Source: an uncultured Pelagibacteraceae bacterium (GTDB lineage: Bacteria; Pseudomonadota; Alphaproteobacteria; Pelagibacterales; Pelagibacteraceae). Taken from it: 64,000 bases of DNA. This document shows, one piece after another, positions 8,129-17,043 of the stretch. A program made the translations under genes and the position numbers. Position 1 is the stretch's first letter. Each line of letters starts with the position of its first letter. The stretch spans positions 62,001 to 126,000 of the forward strand of contig CABYYJ010000001.1 of assembly GCA_902523185.1 (NCBI GenBank). The letters run 5' to 3'. The notes beneath the pieces were generated by a model that did not search any database, was not told the DNA's origin, and saw only the letters and a list, made by a program, of their open reading frames with translations.

Positions 8129-8473
8129 TTACTTTAATTTACCAAAAAGGTTTAAAAGTATTACTCCTGAAACAATTAAAATTAATCCAACAGTAGCATA
8201 AAGATCAGGAGTTTGATTGTATTTAAATATTCCAAATAATGTAACTGCAGTTATCGTTAATGCTCCGTAAGTCGCATAAGTAAATCCAACAGGTATTATG
8301 GTCATTGCTCTGGATAAACAAAAAATACAAACAACAATACTTGTAATGCAAAAAATTGTAGGTGTGAGCTTAGTAAAACTTTCAGTGGTTTTAAGAAAAC
8401 CGTTAGTGGCAATACCTGTTATAATTGCTAAAATTAAATAAATATATCCACTAAATAAACTTATACTTTTCAT
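8129..8473 (-). CDS. SMR-family-like membrane protein lacking the usual TM1 glutamate
   Basis: A 114-residue protein with four membrane spans that aligns along its length with EmrE-type small multidrug resistance transporters: a FTKLTP segment after TM1, IPVGFTYATYGAL in TM3 matching EmrE IPTGIAYAIWSGV, and a C-terminal VSGVILLNLFG like CAGVLIINLLS. In EmrE the TM1 Glu14 couples protons to substrate; counting back from the shared FT, that position is Gly here (IITGIAT). Transport may be lost or use another residue. Its ATG overlaps the stop of the upstream oxidoreductase gene, so they form a pair. It may be a lipid or polyamine exporter relative. Confidence 0.75.
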   Translation of the reverse strand: MKSISLFSGYIYLILAIITGIATNGFLKTTESFTKLTPTIFCITSIVVCIFCLSRAMTIIPVGFTYATYGALTITAVTLFGIFKYNQTPDLYATVGLILIVSGVILLNLFGKLK

Positions 8474-9414
8474 TGTGCTTTAGCGAACTGGCCGCCGTCT
8501 CTATATCTCCATAACCATTTTTTCATCTCTTCTTCAACATCTGTTGGATCTATATCAAGATCTTTTAATGTTAGATAATTATTGGAAACAACATTATCTG
8601 CTTCAGATAAAATTTCGCATTGGTCTCTGGTTAAAATCGGAGGGAAAGGAAGTAAATCCGTTATACTACTCTGTATTTTTGCTATAGACATTGGCATTTC
8701 AATAACAAATCTTTTTTTATTAATAGTTGATAAAATTGACTTAACCATATCTCCAAAACTAATTATTTTTGGTCCTCCAATTTCATAAATTTTACCTTCG
8801 TTATTTTTAATTTCGATTGCTTTTACAATGGAGCTTACGACATCTGAAACAAAGATTGGTTGAAACTTATAATTTTTGCCAACAACTGGAATTACAGGCA
8901 ATATACTTAATTTTGAAAACAGATTAGTAAAATTATCTTCAGGACCACAAACTACACTGGGTCTTATAATTACTGTTTTTTTAAAATTATCTAGTGCATT
9001 TTGTTCACCTAAAAATTTTGATTTTTGATATAACGATTTTGATTTATCATTAGCTCCGATAGCGCTGACGTGAATAAATTTCTTTACATCCGATTCTGAA
9101 CAAATCTTAGCTACTGCTTCAGGAATTTTTGAGTGGATATTGTAAAATTTTTGTTTTCTATTTTCAAAGAGGATACCAATTAAATTTACGACTACATCTG
9201 AATTTTTAATTGCCTCTTTTAAATCTGAGAAATTATTTGGATTCCAATCCAATAATTCTATCGCACCAGGTGTGGCTTGAGTCTTTAAATACCCTTTTTG
9301 AAAGGCTTTTCTAGTGGTTATGATGCATCTATAGTTTTTCTTGGTCAAATTTCGAACAAGATATCTCCCTATAAAGCCTCCACCACCTAAGATTGTGCAA
9401 ATACGATTTTTCAT
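8470..9414 (-). CDS. NDUFA9-like NAD(P)-binding oxidoreductase
   Basis: Atypical short-chain dehydrogenase/epimerase of 314 residues. The Rossmann start CTILGGGGFIGRYLVRNL binds the dinucleotide; VVVNLIGIL and HVSAIGAN follow in the usual places, and YQKSKFLGE supplies a YxxxK pair. The closest family I recognise is the NDUFA9/39-kDa complex I assembly subunit group, common in alphaproteobacteria. In mitochondria that protein binds NADPH as a structural factor rather than an enzyme. It overlaps the SMR-like gene by 4 bases and diverges from rnd with only 17 bases between start codons. Confidence 0.82.
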   Translation of the reverse strand: MKNRICTILGGGGFIGRYLVRNLTKKNYRCIITTRKAFQKGYLKTQATPGAIELLDWNPNNFSDLKEAIKNSDVVVNLIGILFENRKQKFYNIHSKIPEAVAKICSESDVKKFIHVSAIGANDKSKSLYQKSKFLGEQNALDNFKKTVIIRPSVVCGPEDNFTNLFSKLSILPVIPVVGKNYKFQPIFVSDVVSSIVKAIEIKNNEGKIYEIGGPKIISFGDMVKSILSTINKKRFVIEMPMSIAKIQSSITDLLPFPPILTRDQCEILSEADNVVSNNYLTLKDLDIDPTDVEEEMKKWLWRYRDGGQFAKAQ

Positions 9415-9431
9415 GGTATTTAAAGTTATAT

Positions 9432-10055
9432 ATGAAAATAACTAAGATAAAAGAGGACATAACATCAGAAATAGCTAAGTCATTTCAAAACAGTATTGCT
9501 ATAGACACAGAAGCTACTGGACTACAAATTCCTGAAAGAGATAAATTAAGCCTTATTCAAATCTGTGATGAAAAAGGGAATGTTTATATAATTCAACCTA
9601 ATAAAGAAAATTTTAAAGCTCCAAATTTAGTTTCAGTTTTAGAAAATGATAAAATATTAAAAATTGGTCATTTTTTAAGATTTGACAAGAACGCTCTCGA
9701 ATATTTTTTAAAATGTAAAATTAAAAACATATTTGATACTAAAATTGCATCAAAAATAGTTAGAACCTATACCGATGCTCATGGATTAAAAAACTTAGTA
9801 CAAGAGTTCTGTAATAAGTCTATAGATAAAAGACAAGGGAGTAGTGATTGGAATAAAGACATAAATGAATTATCAGATAAACAATTAGAATACGCAGCAA
9901 ACGATGTTATTTATTTACATAAAATAAAAAAAGAGTTGGAAAAAATGCTTGTGAGAGAAAAAAGGATGGGTTTGTTTCAAAACTGTATAGCGTTTTTAAA
10001 TACTAGAGTTGAATTAGATCAGAAAGGTTTTAAAGAGGACATTTTTGAACATTAA
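9432..10055 (+). CDS. Ribonuclease D-like 3'-5' exonuclease
   Basis: Single-domain DEDDy exonuclease of 207 residues. Exo I motif AIDTEATGL, Exo II IGHFLRFDKNAL, and Exo III YAANDVIYL (Tyr plus Asp) supply the metal ligands. There is no HRDC domain, so it is the short RNase D form often found in alphaproteobacteria, acting on tRNA or other RNA 3' ends. I start at MKITKI; the longer frame would run into the divergent oxidoreductase gene. Its stop overlaps the kdsD start (TAATG), so it heads the long plus-strand convoy. Confidence 0.87.
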   Translation: MKITKIKEDITSEIAKSFQNSIAIDTEATGLQIPERDKLSLIQICDEKGNVYIIQPNKENFKAPNLVSVLENDKILKIGHFLRFDKNALEYFLKCKIKNIFDTKIASKIVRTYTDAHGLKNLVQEFCNKSIDKRQGSSDWNKDINELSDKQLEYAANDVIYLHKIKKELEKMLVREKRMGLFQNCIAFLNTRVELDQKGFKEDIFEH

Positions 10056-11029
10056 TGAATAAAAAAGATTATATATCTCAAGCTTTAAAAGCAGCAAACA
10101 TACAAATAAGAGAACTTAAAAAAGTAAAAAAAATTTTTAACAAGTCGTTTATAAAAGCTGTGGATCTTATCCTCAATTGTAAGGGAAAGGTTATATTTGC
10201 GGGAATAGGAAAATCTGGATTAATTGCAAAAAAAATATCAGCAACTTTTTCTAGTGTTGGTATTCCAAGTTTCTTTTGTGATCCTGCGCAAGCTTTACAT
10301 GGAGATATGGGACAAATTGAGAAAAAAGATATTTTAATTATTATTTCTTATTCTGGAAATACTTCAGAACTAGCAAACATGTTAAAATATTCTAACAGGT
10401 ACCGAATAAAGATTATTGGTATTGCTTCTAAATTAGAAAGTATATTATTAAAAGCAAGCGACATTAAGATTGTTCTTCCAAAAGTAAAAGAATCTGACAT
10501 CACTGGCATGGTACCTACCTCTAGTACCTCGATAACTCTTCTTTTGGGTGATTGTCTGGCTACAACTGTGATGCAGCAAAAAAAATTTTCTAAAGAAAAA
10601 TTCAAAGTGTTTCATCCTGGTGGTAATATTGGCTCATCACTTCTACTAGCTAAAGATATTATGGTAGTTGGTAATAAGATGCCTACAATAAATTATAATA
10701 AAAACTTTAAAGAAGCTTTGAAAGTAATGAATATGAAAAAACTTGGTATCGTTGTAATAACAAAAAACAAATTTATAAAAGGTTTAGTAACAGATGGTGA
10801 TTTAAGAAGAGAACTTAAAAATTATAATGCAAATAAGAATTTAAATAAATTTATGACTAAAACACCATTTGTCGTAAACGAGAACATGCCTTCATCAAAA
10901 GCACTTGCAATTATGAATGAAAAAAAAATTACTAGTTTACTTGTAGTTTCTGATAAAGATTATAAAAAGAAAAACAAAGTATTAAAAGGAATTATACATA
11001 TTCATTTTCTTTTGCAGGGTGGAATTTAA
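10055..11029 (+). CDS. kdsD: Arabinose-5-phosphate isomerase KdsD
   Basis: Converts ribulose 5-phosphate to arabinose 5-phosphate, the first step to Kdo in lipopolysaccharide. The 324-residue protein has an N-terminal SIS domain (GKVIFAGIGKSGLIAKK near 43-59; SYSGNTSEL near 100-108; the SSTSITLLLGDCLA helix) and two C-terminal CBS domains (DIMVVGNKMP and FMTKTPFVVNENMP). Length and order are those of KdsD/KpsF. It leads straight into lptC with a one-base overlap, consistent with an LPS operon. Confidence 0.93.
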   Translation: MNKKDYISQALKAANIQIRELKKVKKIFNKSFIKAVDLILNCKGKVIFAGIGKSGLIAKKISATFSSVGIPSFFCDPAQALHGDMGQIEKKDILIIISYSGNTSELANMLKYSNRYRIKIIGIASKLESILLKASDIKIVLPKVKESDITGMVPTSSTSITLLLGDCLATTVMQQKKFSKEKFKVFHPGGNIGSSLLLAKDIMVVGNKMPTINYNKNFKEALKVMNMKKLGIVVITKNKFIKGLVTDGDLRRELKNYNANKNLNKFMTKTPFVVNENMPSSKALAIMNEKKITSLLVVSDKDYKKKNKVLKGIIHIHFLLQGGI

Positions 11030-11634
11030 TGATTGATAGAAAGAAAAAAATTAAGATTATTCAACTAAGTTTACTTGTAATAGGGTCTCTTGTTCTTTTT
11101 TTAACATATGCGAATAAATCTGACTCTCCAAAAGAAGAAATTGTCTCAAAAGAAATTCAAGAAAGAATAAAAAATCAAAACACAAATTTACCAGAAAATT
11201 CTGATATTTTTTACAATATTGAATACTCGGGCTTAGATCTAGCCGGAAATAGATATATTCTTAAATCAAAAGAAGCTTTTAACGATAAAAATAATCAAGA
11301 AATTGTTCAAATGAAATTTGTTGAAGCTTTTTTTTATTTCAAAGATGATACAGTTTTAAAAGTTAAATCTGATTATGGAATATATAATAATAAAACCTTG
11401 AATATGAACTTCAAAAAAAATGTGAAAGCTACTTATGAAGGAAGTGAGCTCTTCGCACAAGAAGCAGAATATTCCAATGTCGAGAGTTTTTTAACCATTG
11501 CCGATCAAGTAAGAGTGAATGATTCTAAAGGTACTATGTTCGCTGATAAACTTTTATTTGATATTAAAAAAAAAAAATTAAATATTGCTTCATTTAATGA
11601 TAACAAGATTAATGCTAATATAAATTTAAAATGA
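11029..11634 (+). CDS. lptC: LPS export protein LptC
   Basis: Bitopic inner-membrane protein that receives LPS from LptBFG and passes it to the periplasmic bridge. One N-terminal span (about 10-27) anchors a periplasmic beta-jellyroll with the alternating pattern of LptC/OstA-type domains (YNIEYSGLDLAGNRYILKS; LKVKSDYGIYNNKT; ATYEGSELFAQEAEYS). It sits between kdsD and lptB; lptA, which usually separates lptC and lptB, is missing. The sequence is divergent, so the call depends partly on context. Confidence 0.8.
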   Translation: MIDRKKKIKIIQLSLLVIGSLVLFLTYANKSDSPKEEIVSKEIQERIKNQNTNLPENSDIFYNIEYSGLDLAGNRYILKSKEAFNDKNNQEIVQMKFVEAFFYFKDDTVLKVKSDYGIYNNKTLNMNFKKNVKATYEGSELFAQEAEYSNVESFLTIADQVRVNDSKGTMFADKLLFDIKKKKLNIASFNDNKINANINLK

Positions 11635-12386
11635 AAAAAGGTTTTAGAATTTTAAAATTTAAAAAAGATAAGCCTATCTTTGAAATAAAAGATGTAAGCA
11701 AATCATTTGATGGAAGGCCAATTTTAAAAAAGTTATCTATTAAGGTTTTTCCTGGAGAATGCGTAGGTGTTCTTGGGCCTAATGGATGTGGGAAGACTAC
11801 TCTCTTCTCTATGTGTATAGGAGAACAAAATACGGATAGTGGTAAAATTTATTTGAATAACAAATCAATTGAACAAATCCCAATACACCTGAGGTCTAAA
11901 GAGGGCTTGGGTTATCTTCCTCAACAAAGAAGTGTGTTTGATATGTCTGTTTATGATAATATTTTAGGAATAGCTCAAGTTTCAATTAATGGGCAAGACA
12001 ATCAAAAAGCTATTACAGAAAAACTGCTTGATGAATTTAATTTACAACATCTAAGAACATTAAATGCTTCAGTCTTATCTGGAGGAGAAATAAGAAGACT
12101 GATGATGGCTAGAGTGATGATTAATAAACCTAAAATTGTTTTATTAGATGAACCTTTAGCTGCACTAGACCCTTTAGTTATTCAAGATATACAAAAATAT
12201 ATACTTAAGATCCAATCTAGTGGAACTGCTATACTAGTTACTGATCATAATGTGAAAAACTTATTTGACATCACCGATAGAAGTTATGTTCTTGGTGAGC
12301 AAACTGTTATTGCTGAGGGAACTTCTAGAGAAATATTAAAATCCTCAAAAGCTATTGAGCAGTATTTTGGCTCACAATTTTCTTAA
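11631..12386 (+). CDS. lptB: LPS export ABC transporter ATPase LptB
   Basis: Cytoplasmic ATPase that powers LPS extraction by LptFG. The 251-residue ABC domain is complete: Walker A GPNGCGKTT, Q-loop in YLPQQRSVF, signature LSGGEIRRL, Walker B IVLLDEPLAAL and switch His in VTDHNV. The YLPQ and RSVFD elements are typical of LptB. An N-terminal extension of about 12 residues is slightly longer than usual. It overlaps lptC by 4 bases. Confidence 0.93.
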   Translation: MKKGFRILKFKKDKPIFEIKDVSKSFDGRPILKKLSIKVFPGECVGVLGPNGCGKTTLFSMCIGEQNTDSGKIYLNNKSIEQIPIHLRSKEGLGYLPQQRSVFDMSVYDNILGIAQVSINGQDNQKAITEKLLDEFNLQHLRTLNASVLSGGEIRRLMMARVMINKPKIVLLDEPLAALDPLVIQDIQKYILKIQSSGTAILVTDHNVKNLFDITDRSYVLGEQTVIAEGTSREILKSSKAIEQYFGSQFS

Positions 12387-12392
12387 AAATTA

Positions 12393-13739
12393 ATGTCATC
12401 CAAAAGTTTTAATATAGTAATCAAAAGAAAAATTTCTCCATTCGTAAAAACTATAAAAGTTGACTCAGATAAATCAATCTCAATAAGAAGTTTTTTAATT
12501 GCAGCAATAAGTCAGAATATCTCTTCAGTTGAAAATGTTTTAGAGTCTGAAGATGTTAAGTCTACAATAACTTGCTTAAAAAAACTCGGGGTAAAAATAA
12601 AAAGATTAAAAAAAGGAAATTTTCTAATCTACGGAAAAGGACTTGGTTCTCTTAATGTGAACAAAAAAATTAAATTGAATTTTGGTAATTCTGGAACTCT
12701 AGCAAGATTATTAATAGGTTTACTATCGACAACTCCAGATGTTGAATTAAGAATAACAGGTGACGAGTCTTTAAATAAAAGGAGTATGAAAAAGTTGATA
12801 GACTTAATGACTCAATTTGGGGCATTTTTTTTTCCAAAAGGAAAATTTAATTTTCCTCTAAAAATTATTTCATCGAATATGCCAATAGGTATTGACTATA
12901 ATGCAGGTGTTTCAGCTCAATTAAAAAGTGCGGTAATTCTTGCAGGATTGAATTCTTACGGTGAAACAAACATTTTAGAGCTAAAAAGAAGCAGAGATCA
13001 CACAGAGAATATGTTGCTTAAGAATAGTCAGTCTATTCAAATTAAAAATGGTAAAAAAAAATTAATTAGAGTCTTTGGAAAAAAAAATCTAAATCCAATA
13101 AACTTAAGGGTACCTGGTGATCCATCCTCAGCTGCTTTTTTTACAGCATTAACAATATTAAATACGAAATCTTTTTTAAAAATTAAAAACGTAGGTCTAA
13201 ACAGTACAAGACTTGGATTCTATAAACTATTAAAAAAGCACGGGGCAAACATAAAGTTTATAAATGTAAAAAGAAAAAATAATGAAGAAGTTGGAGATAT
13301 TTGTATCAAAAGTTGTGTAATAAAACCTATCAAAGCATCTCAAGAATATTATGTAAATTCTACGGATGAATATCCAATACTTTTTGTGATCGCTGCACTG
13401 ACCAAAGGGAAGTCTATATTTAAAGGAATAGAAGATCTTGCTAATAAGGAAAGTAATAGAATTAAAGAAATGCAAAAAATTCTTAAACAGATCGGTGTCA
13501 AAACAGTTTACTCAAATAATGAAATCAAAATATTTGGCAAAGGAATGATCAAAGCAAGTAGCAAAAAGATAAATGTTCCAAAACTTGGAGATCATCGTAT
13601 TTGTATGTCTGCATTTATATTAGGAATATTAACGGGTGCAAAAACGACAATTAAAAATTTTGAAACTGTTAATACATCGTCTCCATCTTTTTTGAAAATA
13701 ATGAAAATTCTAGGAGTAAAATCTGAAAAAAAAATTTAA
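12393..13739 (+). CDS. aroA: 3-phosphoshikimate 1-carboxyvinyltransferase (class II EPSP synthase)
   Basis: Sixth step of the shikimate pathway: shikimate 3-phosphate plus PEP to EPSP. The 448-residue enzyme shows SDKSISIRSFL (PEP/S3P site), GNSGTLARLLIG, SAQLKSAVILAGLN, SRDHTENML, PGDPSSAAFFTAL, DEYPILFVIAAL and GDHRICMSAF. The residue after the GNSGT..R arginine is Leu rather than Pro, and the SAQ.KSA segment matches Agrobacterium CP4-type class II enzymes, which are naturally glyphosate tolerant; tolerance here is inference. The 3' end carries a run of nine A and overlaps the probable cmk start. Confidence 0.94.
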   Translation: MSSKSFNIVIKRKISPFVKTIKVDSDKSISIRSFLIAAISQNISSVENVLESEDVKSTITCLKKLGVKIKRLKKGNFLIYGKGLGSLNVNKKIKLNFGNSGTLARLLIGLLSTTPDVELRITGDESLNKRSMKKLIDLMTQFGAFFFPKGKFNFPLKIISSNMPIGIDYNAGVSAQLKSAVILAGLNSYGETNILELKRSRDHTENMLLKNSQSIQIKNGKKKLIRVFGKKNLNPINLRVPGDPSSAAFFTALTILNTKSFLKIKNVGLNSTRLGFYKLLKKHGANIKFINVKRKNNEEVGDICIKSCVIKPIKASQEYYVNSTDEYPILFVIAALTKGKSIFKGIEDLANKESNRIKEMQKILKQIGVKTVYSNNEIKIFGKGMIKASSKKINVPKLGDHRICMSAFILGILTGAKTTIKNFETVNTSSPSFLKIMKILGVKSEKKI

Positions 13740-14391
13740 AACACTTCAAATTTCATGCGACGGAGGGGCTGCAACAGGCAAATCAACAGGGGCAGAGATG
13801 ATCTCAAGAAAATACAATTTAAAATTTCTATCATCAGGTCTGCTTTATAGATATGCAAGTTTTCTAATCCTAAAACACAAACCTAAAAATTATAATAAAT
13901 TTCTTAAAATAGAATTTAAGAATTTAAATTATAAAAGTCTTAAAAATATCAATCTTCATACACCAAGGGTTTCTGAATTCAGTGCTGTCATAGCAAAAAA
14001 AGATAGTGTTAGAAAAATTTTAAAAAAATTTCAAATTAATTTCTCTAAAAAAAATAAAAATTGTTGTATTGAAGGAAGAGATATATCAACTAAGATATTG
14101 CCATTTTCAGATGTTAAATTTTTTTTTAAATGTAATTTAAAAATTGCTGCACTAAGAAGATTTAAACAATTAAGAAAAAAAAATAAAAATATAAAGCTAT
14201 ATGAGGTAAAAAAAGCCCTTAGAATAAGAAATATTTTAGATAGTGAAAGAAAAAACTCCCCTTTACTTAAACATAGAGATTCGATAGAAATCGACACCGG
14301 TAAATTAGACAAAAAAGCAATGTTAGCAAAAATGTCTAAATACGTGGAAAGAGTAATTAAAAAAAAATATGGCATCAGAGCAAGAACTTAA
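13723..14391 (+). CDS. cmk: Cytidylate kinase, probable non-ATG start
   Basis: Phosphorylates CMP and dCMP. The P-loop CDGGAATGKSTGAEM lies wholly upstream of the first in-frame ATG (13798), so the true start must be earlier. No ATG, GTG or TTG exists between the preceding in-frame stop (13717) and the P-loop; CTG at 13723 is the best candidate and gives 222 residues with a normal first beta strand (KTLQISCDGG). Other motifs: SSGLLYRYA (CMP site), CIEGRDIST and the RDSIEIDT end. It overlaps aroA by 17 bases across an A9 run and overlaps rpsA by 23. The aroA-cmk-rpsA order is common in proteobacteria. Confidence 0.85.
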   Translation: MKKKFKTLQISCDGGAATGKSTGAEMISRKYNLKFLSSGLLYRYASFLILKHKPKNYNKFLKIEFKNLNYKSLKNINLHTPRVSEFSAVIAKKDSVRKILKKFQINFSKKNKNCCIEGRDISTKILPFSDVKFFFKCNLKIAALRRFKQLRKKNKNIKLYEVKKALRIRNILDSERKNSPLLKHRDSIEIDTGKLDKKAMLAKMSKYVERVIKKKYGIRART

Positions 14392-16090
14392 AAATTCAAA
14401 TCCATTAAAAAAGGAATTCCAAAATTTACTTGATAAAGACTTTGAAAATAGAAAGTTAAAAGAAAACGAGATCATAAAAGCCACGGTAACTGAGATAACT
14501 AATAACTTCATTATTGTAGATTGTAAGGCAAAGATGGAAGGTATGATTCCTGTTGAAGAATTCAAAAATGATGATGAACTTTCCAAATTAAAAGTTGGAT
14601 CGCAAATTGATGTCTATCTGGAGAGAATAGAAAGTTTCAAAGGAGAGATCGTTATATCGAGAGATAAAGCAAAAAAAATGAAAGCCTGGAAAAAAATGGA
14701 AAAAATTTTTGAAACTCAGGAAGAGATGACAGGTTATATTACAGGAAAAGTAAAAGGCGGTTTTATCGCTACAGTAGAAGGGCTACCATGTTTCATGCCA
14801 TCATCTCAAATTGACGTGAGACCTCTCAAAAGGGTTGACCATTTAATGAATACTCCTGTTAAAGTTATAGCAACAAGAATTGATAAAAACAGAGGTAATG
14901 TTTGTGTTTCAAGAAGAGCTGTTCTAGAAAAAAGTAAAAATGCTGAAATCACTGAAGCTTTAAAAAATATTAAAGAGGGAGATATAGTTGAAAATGCAAT
15001 AGTAAAAGCTACAACGGACTGGGGAATTTTTCTAGATATTAATGGCATAGATGCACTTCTACATGTTTCTGACTTAAGTCATGGAAGGGTTAAAAAACCT
15101 TCAGACTTAGTTACTATAGGACAAAAGCTTAAAGTAAAAATTACAAAGATTGATGAAAAGACTAAAAGGGTGTCAGCATCAATAAAGGCTCTAACTGAGG
15201 ATCCATACGAAAATATAGAAAAAAAATACAAGGTCGGAAAAATTTACGATGGTGAAGTGACGAAAATTATGGATTACGGATGCTTCGTTCGAATTGATGA
15301 AGGGATCGAAGGTTTAATACATAATTCTGAATTAGATTGGACCAATAAAAATATTAGGCCTAATAAAGTTTTATCGGTTTCCCAAAAAATTAAATTCAAA
15401 ATTGTAAATATTGATAAAGATACTAAAAGAATATCTTTGTCTTACAAAGCTACTCTGCCAAATCCTTGGGATAAGATCAAAGATCAAATTGGTAAAGAAG
15501 TAAAAATAAGAGTCAATAACATTACTGATAAAGCAATATTTGGAGACTTAGTAGATACTGGATTATCAGGTATGTTGCACTACAAAGAGATATCTTATGA
15601 GGAAAATTTAGAAGATTTAAAAAAATTCAAAAAAAACGATACTATAACTGTTAAAATATTAGAAATAAAAGACGATAAAATTAGATTTTCGAAAAGAGCT
15701 TTAGACAAAGACCCATTAGATTTCTTTAAGGATAATAATAAAAAAGTAGGCGATGTAATAACAACTAGGATACATGAAGTTTTAAAAACAGGAGTTAAGG
15801 TTTCTATAGATAAAGATAAAAAGCTAATTGTTACAATAAGAAAAGGCGATTTAGCTAAAGACGCTGCTGATGCAAGACCAGAAGTATTTTCTTCGGGTAA
15901 TGCGCTTGATGCTAAAATTACAGAGCTTGATACTAAAAATAGGAGAGTAAAATTAAGTGTGAAGGCAGCACAAATAGATGAAGAAAAATCATTAATTGCT
16001 AAATTTGGAGAAGGCGCAACGAAATCAGGTGCCACACTTAAAGGTATTTTTGAAAAAGCAATTGGGAAAAAAGGGAAAAAAGATAAGTAA
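14369..16090 (+). CDS. rpsA: 30S ribosomal protein S1
   Basis: Binds mRNA on the small subunit and helps start translation, which matters here because most genes lack Shine-Dalgarno sites. The 573-residue chain carries six S1 repeats; clear ones are GMIPVEEF, CFMPSSQID, GIDALLHVSDLSHGRVKKPSD, GIEGLIHNSELDW and GMLHYKEISYEE. Length matches alphaproteobacterial S1. The start within the end of cmk has no Shine-Dalgarno sequence, as is usual for rpsA. ihfB follows at once. Confidence 0.96.
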   Translation: MASEQELKNSNPLKKEFQNLLDKDFENRKLKENEIIKATVTEITNNFIIVDCKAKMEGMIPVEEFKNDDELSKLKVGSQIDVYLERIESFKGEIVISRDKAKKMKAWKKMEKIFETQEEMTGYITGKVKGGFIATVEGLPCFMPSSQIDVRPLKRVDHLMNTPVKVIATRIDKNRGNVCVSRRAVLEKSKNAEITEALKNIKEGDIVENAIVKATTDWGIFLDINGIDALLHVSDLSHGRVKKPSDLVTIGQKLKVKITKIDEKTKRVSASIKALTEDPYENIEKKYKVGKIYDGEVTKIMDYGCFVRIDEGIEGLIHNSELDWTNKNIRPNKVLSVSQKIKFKIVNIDKDTKRISLSYKATLPNPWDKIKDQIGKEVKIRVNNITDKAIFGDLVDTGLSGMLHYKEISYEENLEDLKKFKKNDTITVKILEIKDDKIRFSKRALDKDPLDFFKDNNKKVGDVITTRIHEVLKTGVKVSIDKDKKLIVTIRKGDLAKDAADARPEVFSSGNALDAKITELDTKNRRVKLSVKAAQIDEEKSLIAKFGEGATKSGATLKGIFEKAIGKKGKKDK

Positions 16091-16381
16091 TTGTCAAAAC
16101 AAGATCTAATCAAAAAACTTAAACACAAAAATCCCTCGCTAAATCAATCAGAAATAGAGACAATAATAAATACTTTCAGCGAAAATATTCTAAAGGCATT
16201 AAAAGACGATAAGAATATTGAATTAAGGGGATTTGGAACTTTTTTTGTCAAAAAAATTAAAGAAAAATATTCTGCTAGAAATCCAAGGACTGGAAAATTA
16301 ATTTATGTTCCTGAAAAAAATAAGGTAAGGTTTAGACCAAGTAAAAAATTAAAAGAATTTATTAACAATAATGATACCTAA
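16091..16381 (+). CDS. ihfB: Integration host factor beta / HU-family DNA-binding protein
   Basis: Small DNA-bending nucleoid protein of 96 residues. RGFGTF and the beta-arm SARNPRTGKLIYVPEKNKVRF are hallmark IHF/HU sequences. I use a TTG start right after the rpsA stop; it gives the expected N-terminus (MSKQDLIKKL). The rpsA-ihfB order favours IHF-beta over HU. It ends inside pyrF with an 11-base overlap. Confidence 0.92.
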   Translation: MSKQDLIKKLKHKNPSLNQSEIETIINTFSENILKALKDDKNIELRGFGTFFVKKIKEKYSARNPRTGKLIYVPEKNKVRFRPSKKLKEFINNNDT

Positions 16382-17042
16382 AATTTTCATTGCCTGTGAT
16401 ACTAAAAGTCCCAAAAAAATTAAGAAAGTAATAAAAGAAATTCAAAATTCAAAAATAAAATTTGGATTAAAATTCGGCTTGGAATTTCTAAATTCTAAAA
16501 ATGGAAGAAACTTTATTTCTAAATTAAAAAATGAGATTACTTTTGGAGATTATAAACTTGCTGATATACCAAATACTTGTAAGTCATCAATTGTGGCTGT
16601 AAAAGATTTAAAATTCAATTATATAACTATTCACATAAGCTCAGGCCTTGAAGCAATTCAAGCTACAAAAAAAGCTTCAGGATCTACAAAATTAGTTGGT
16701 GTCACCATTCTTACTTCATTAAATGATAAGTCTTTAAAAGAAATAGGTTTTGATAAAGATGTTAAAAAGATAGTTTATCTTCAAGCAAAATTGGCAGCGA
16801 AAGCAAAATTAGATGCAGTAGTTTGTAGTCCTAAAGAGATAAAAATAGTTAAAAAAGTTTTTAAAAAAGAAATAATTACACCAGGTATAAGGCTCACTGG
16901 TGAAAGTAAAGGAGATCAGAAACGAGTGATGACCCCCAAACAAGCTTTTCAAAATGGGGCCACATCTCTTGTGATGGGACGAAGTTTAATTAATGGAAAT
17001 TTAAGGAATAATATTAAAAAACTTATTAAAGAGTTAACGTAA
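16371..17042 (+). CDS. pyrF: Orotidine 5'-phosphate decarboxylase
   Basis: Last step of UMP synthesis. The 223-residue TIM barrel has the catalytic segment GDYKLADIPNT (Asp-Lys-Asp array), the first-strand IACDTKSP, and the phosphate-binding TPGIRLTGE and VMGRSLING loops. Length is normal. It overlaps ihfB and is followed after one base by trpF, so pyrimidine and tryptophan genes share a transcript. Confidence 0.94.
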   Translation: MIPKIFIACDTKSPKKIKKVIKEIQNSKIKFGLKFGLEFLNSKNGRNFISKLKNEITFGDYKLADIPNTCKSSIVAVKDLKFNYITIHISSGLEAIQATKKASGSTKLVGVTILTSLNDKSLKEIGFDKDVKKIVYLQAKLAAKAKLDAVVCSPKEIKIVKKVFKKEIITPGIRLTGESKGDQKRVMTPKQAFQNGATSLVMGRSLINGNLRNNIKKLIKELT

Positions 17043-17043
17043 T

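Noticed and set aside
13798-14391. Cmk starting at the first ATG
   Set aside because: That start would remove the P-loop, which is essential for a nucleoside monophosphate kinase; the frame stays open upstream to 13720.
15595-16128. Minus-strand frame of 177 codons inside rpsA
   Set aside because: It is fully antisense to conserved S1 repeats and lacks any domain of its own.
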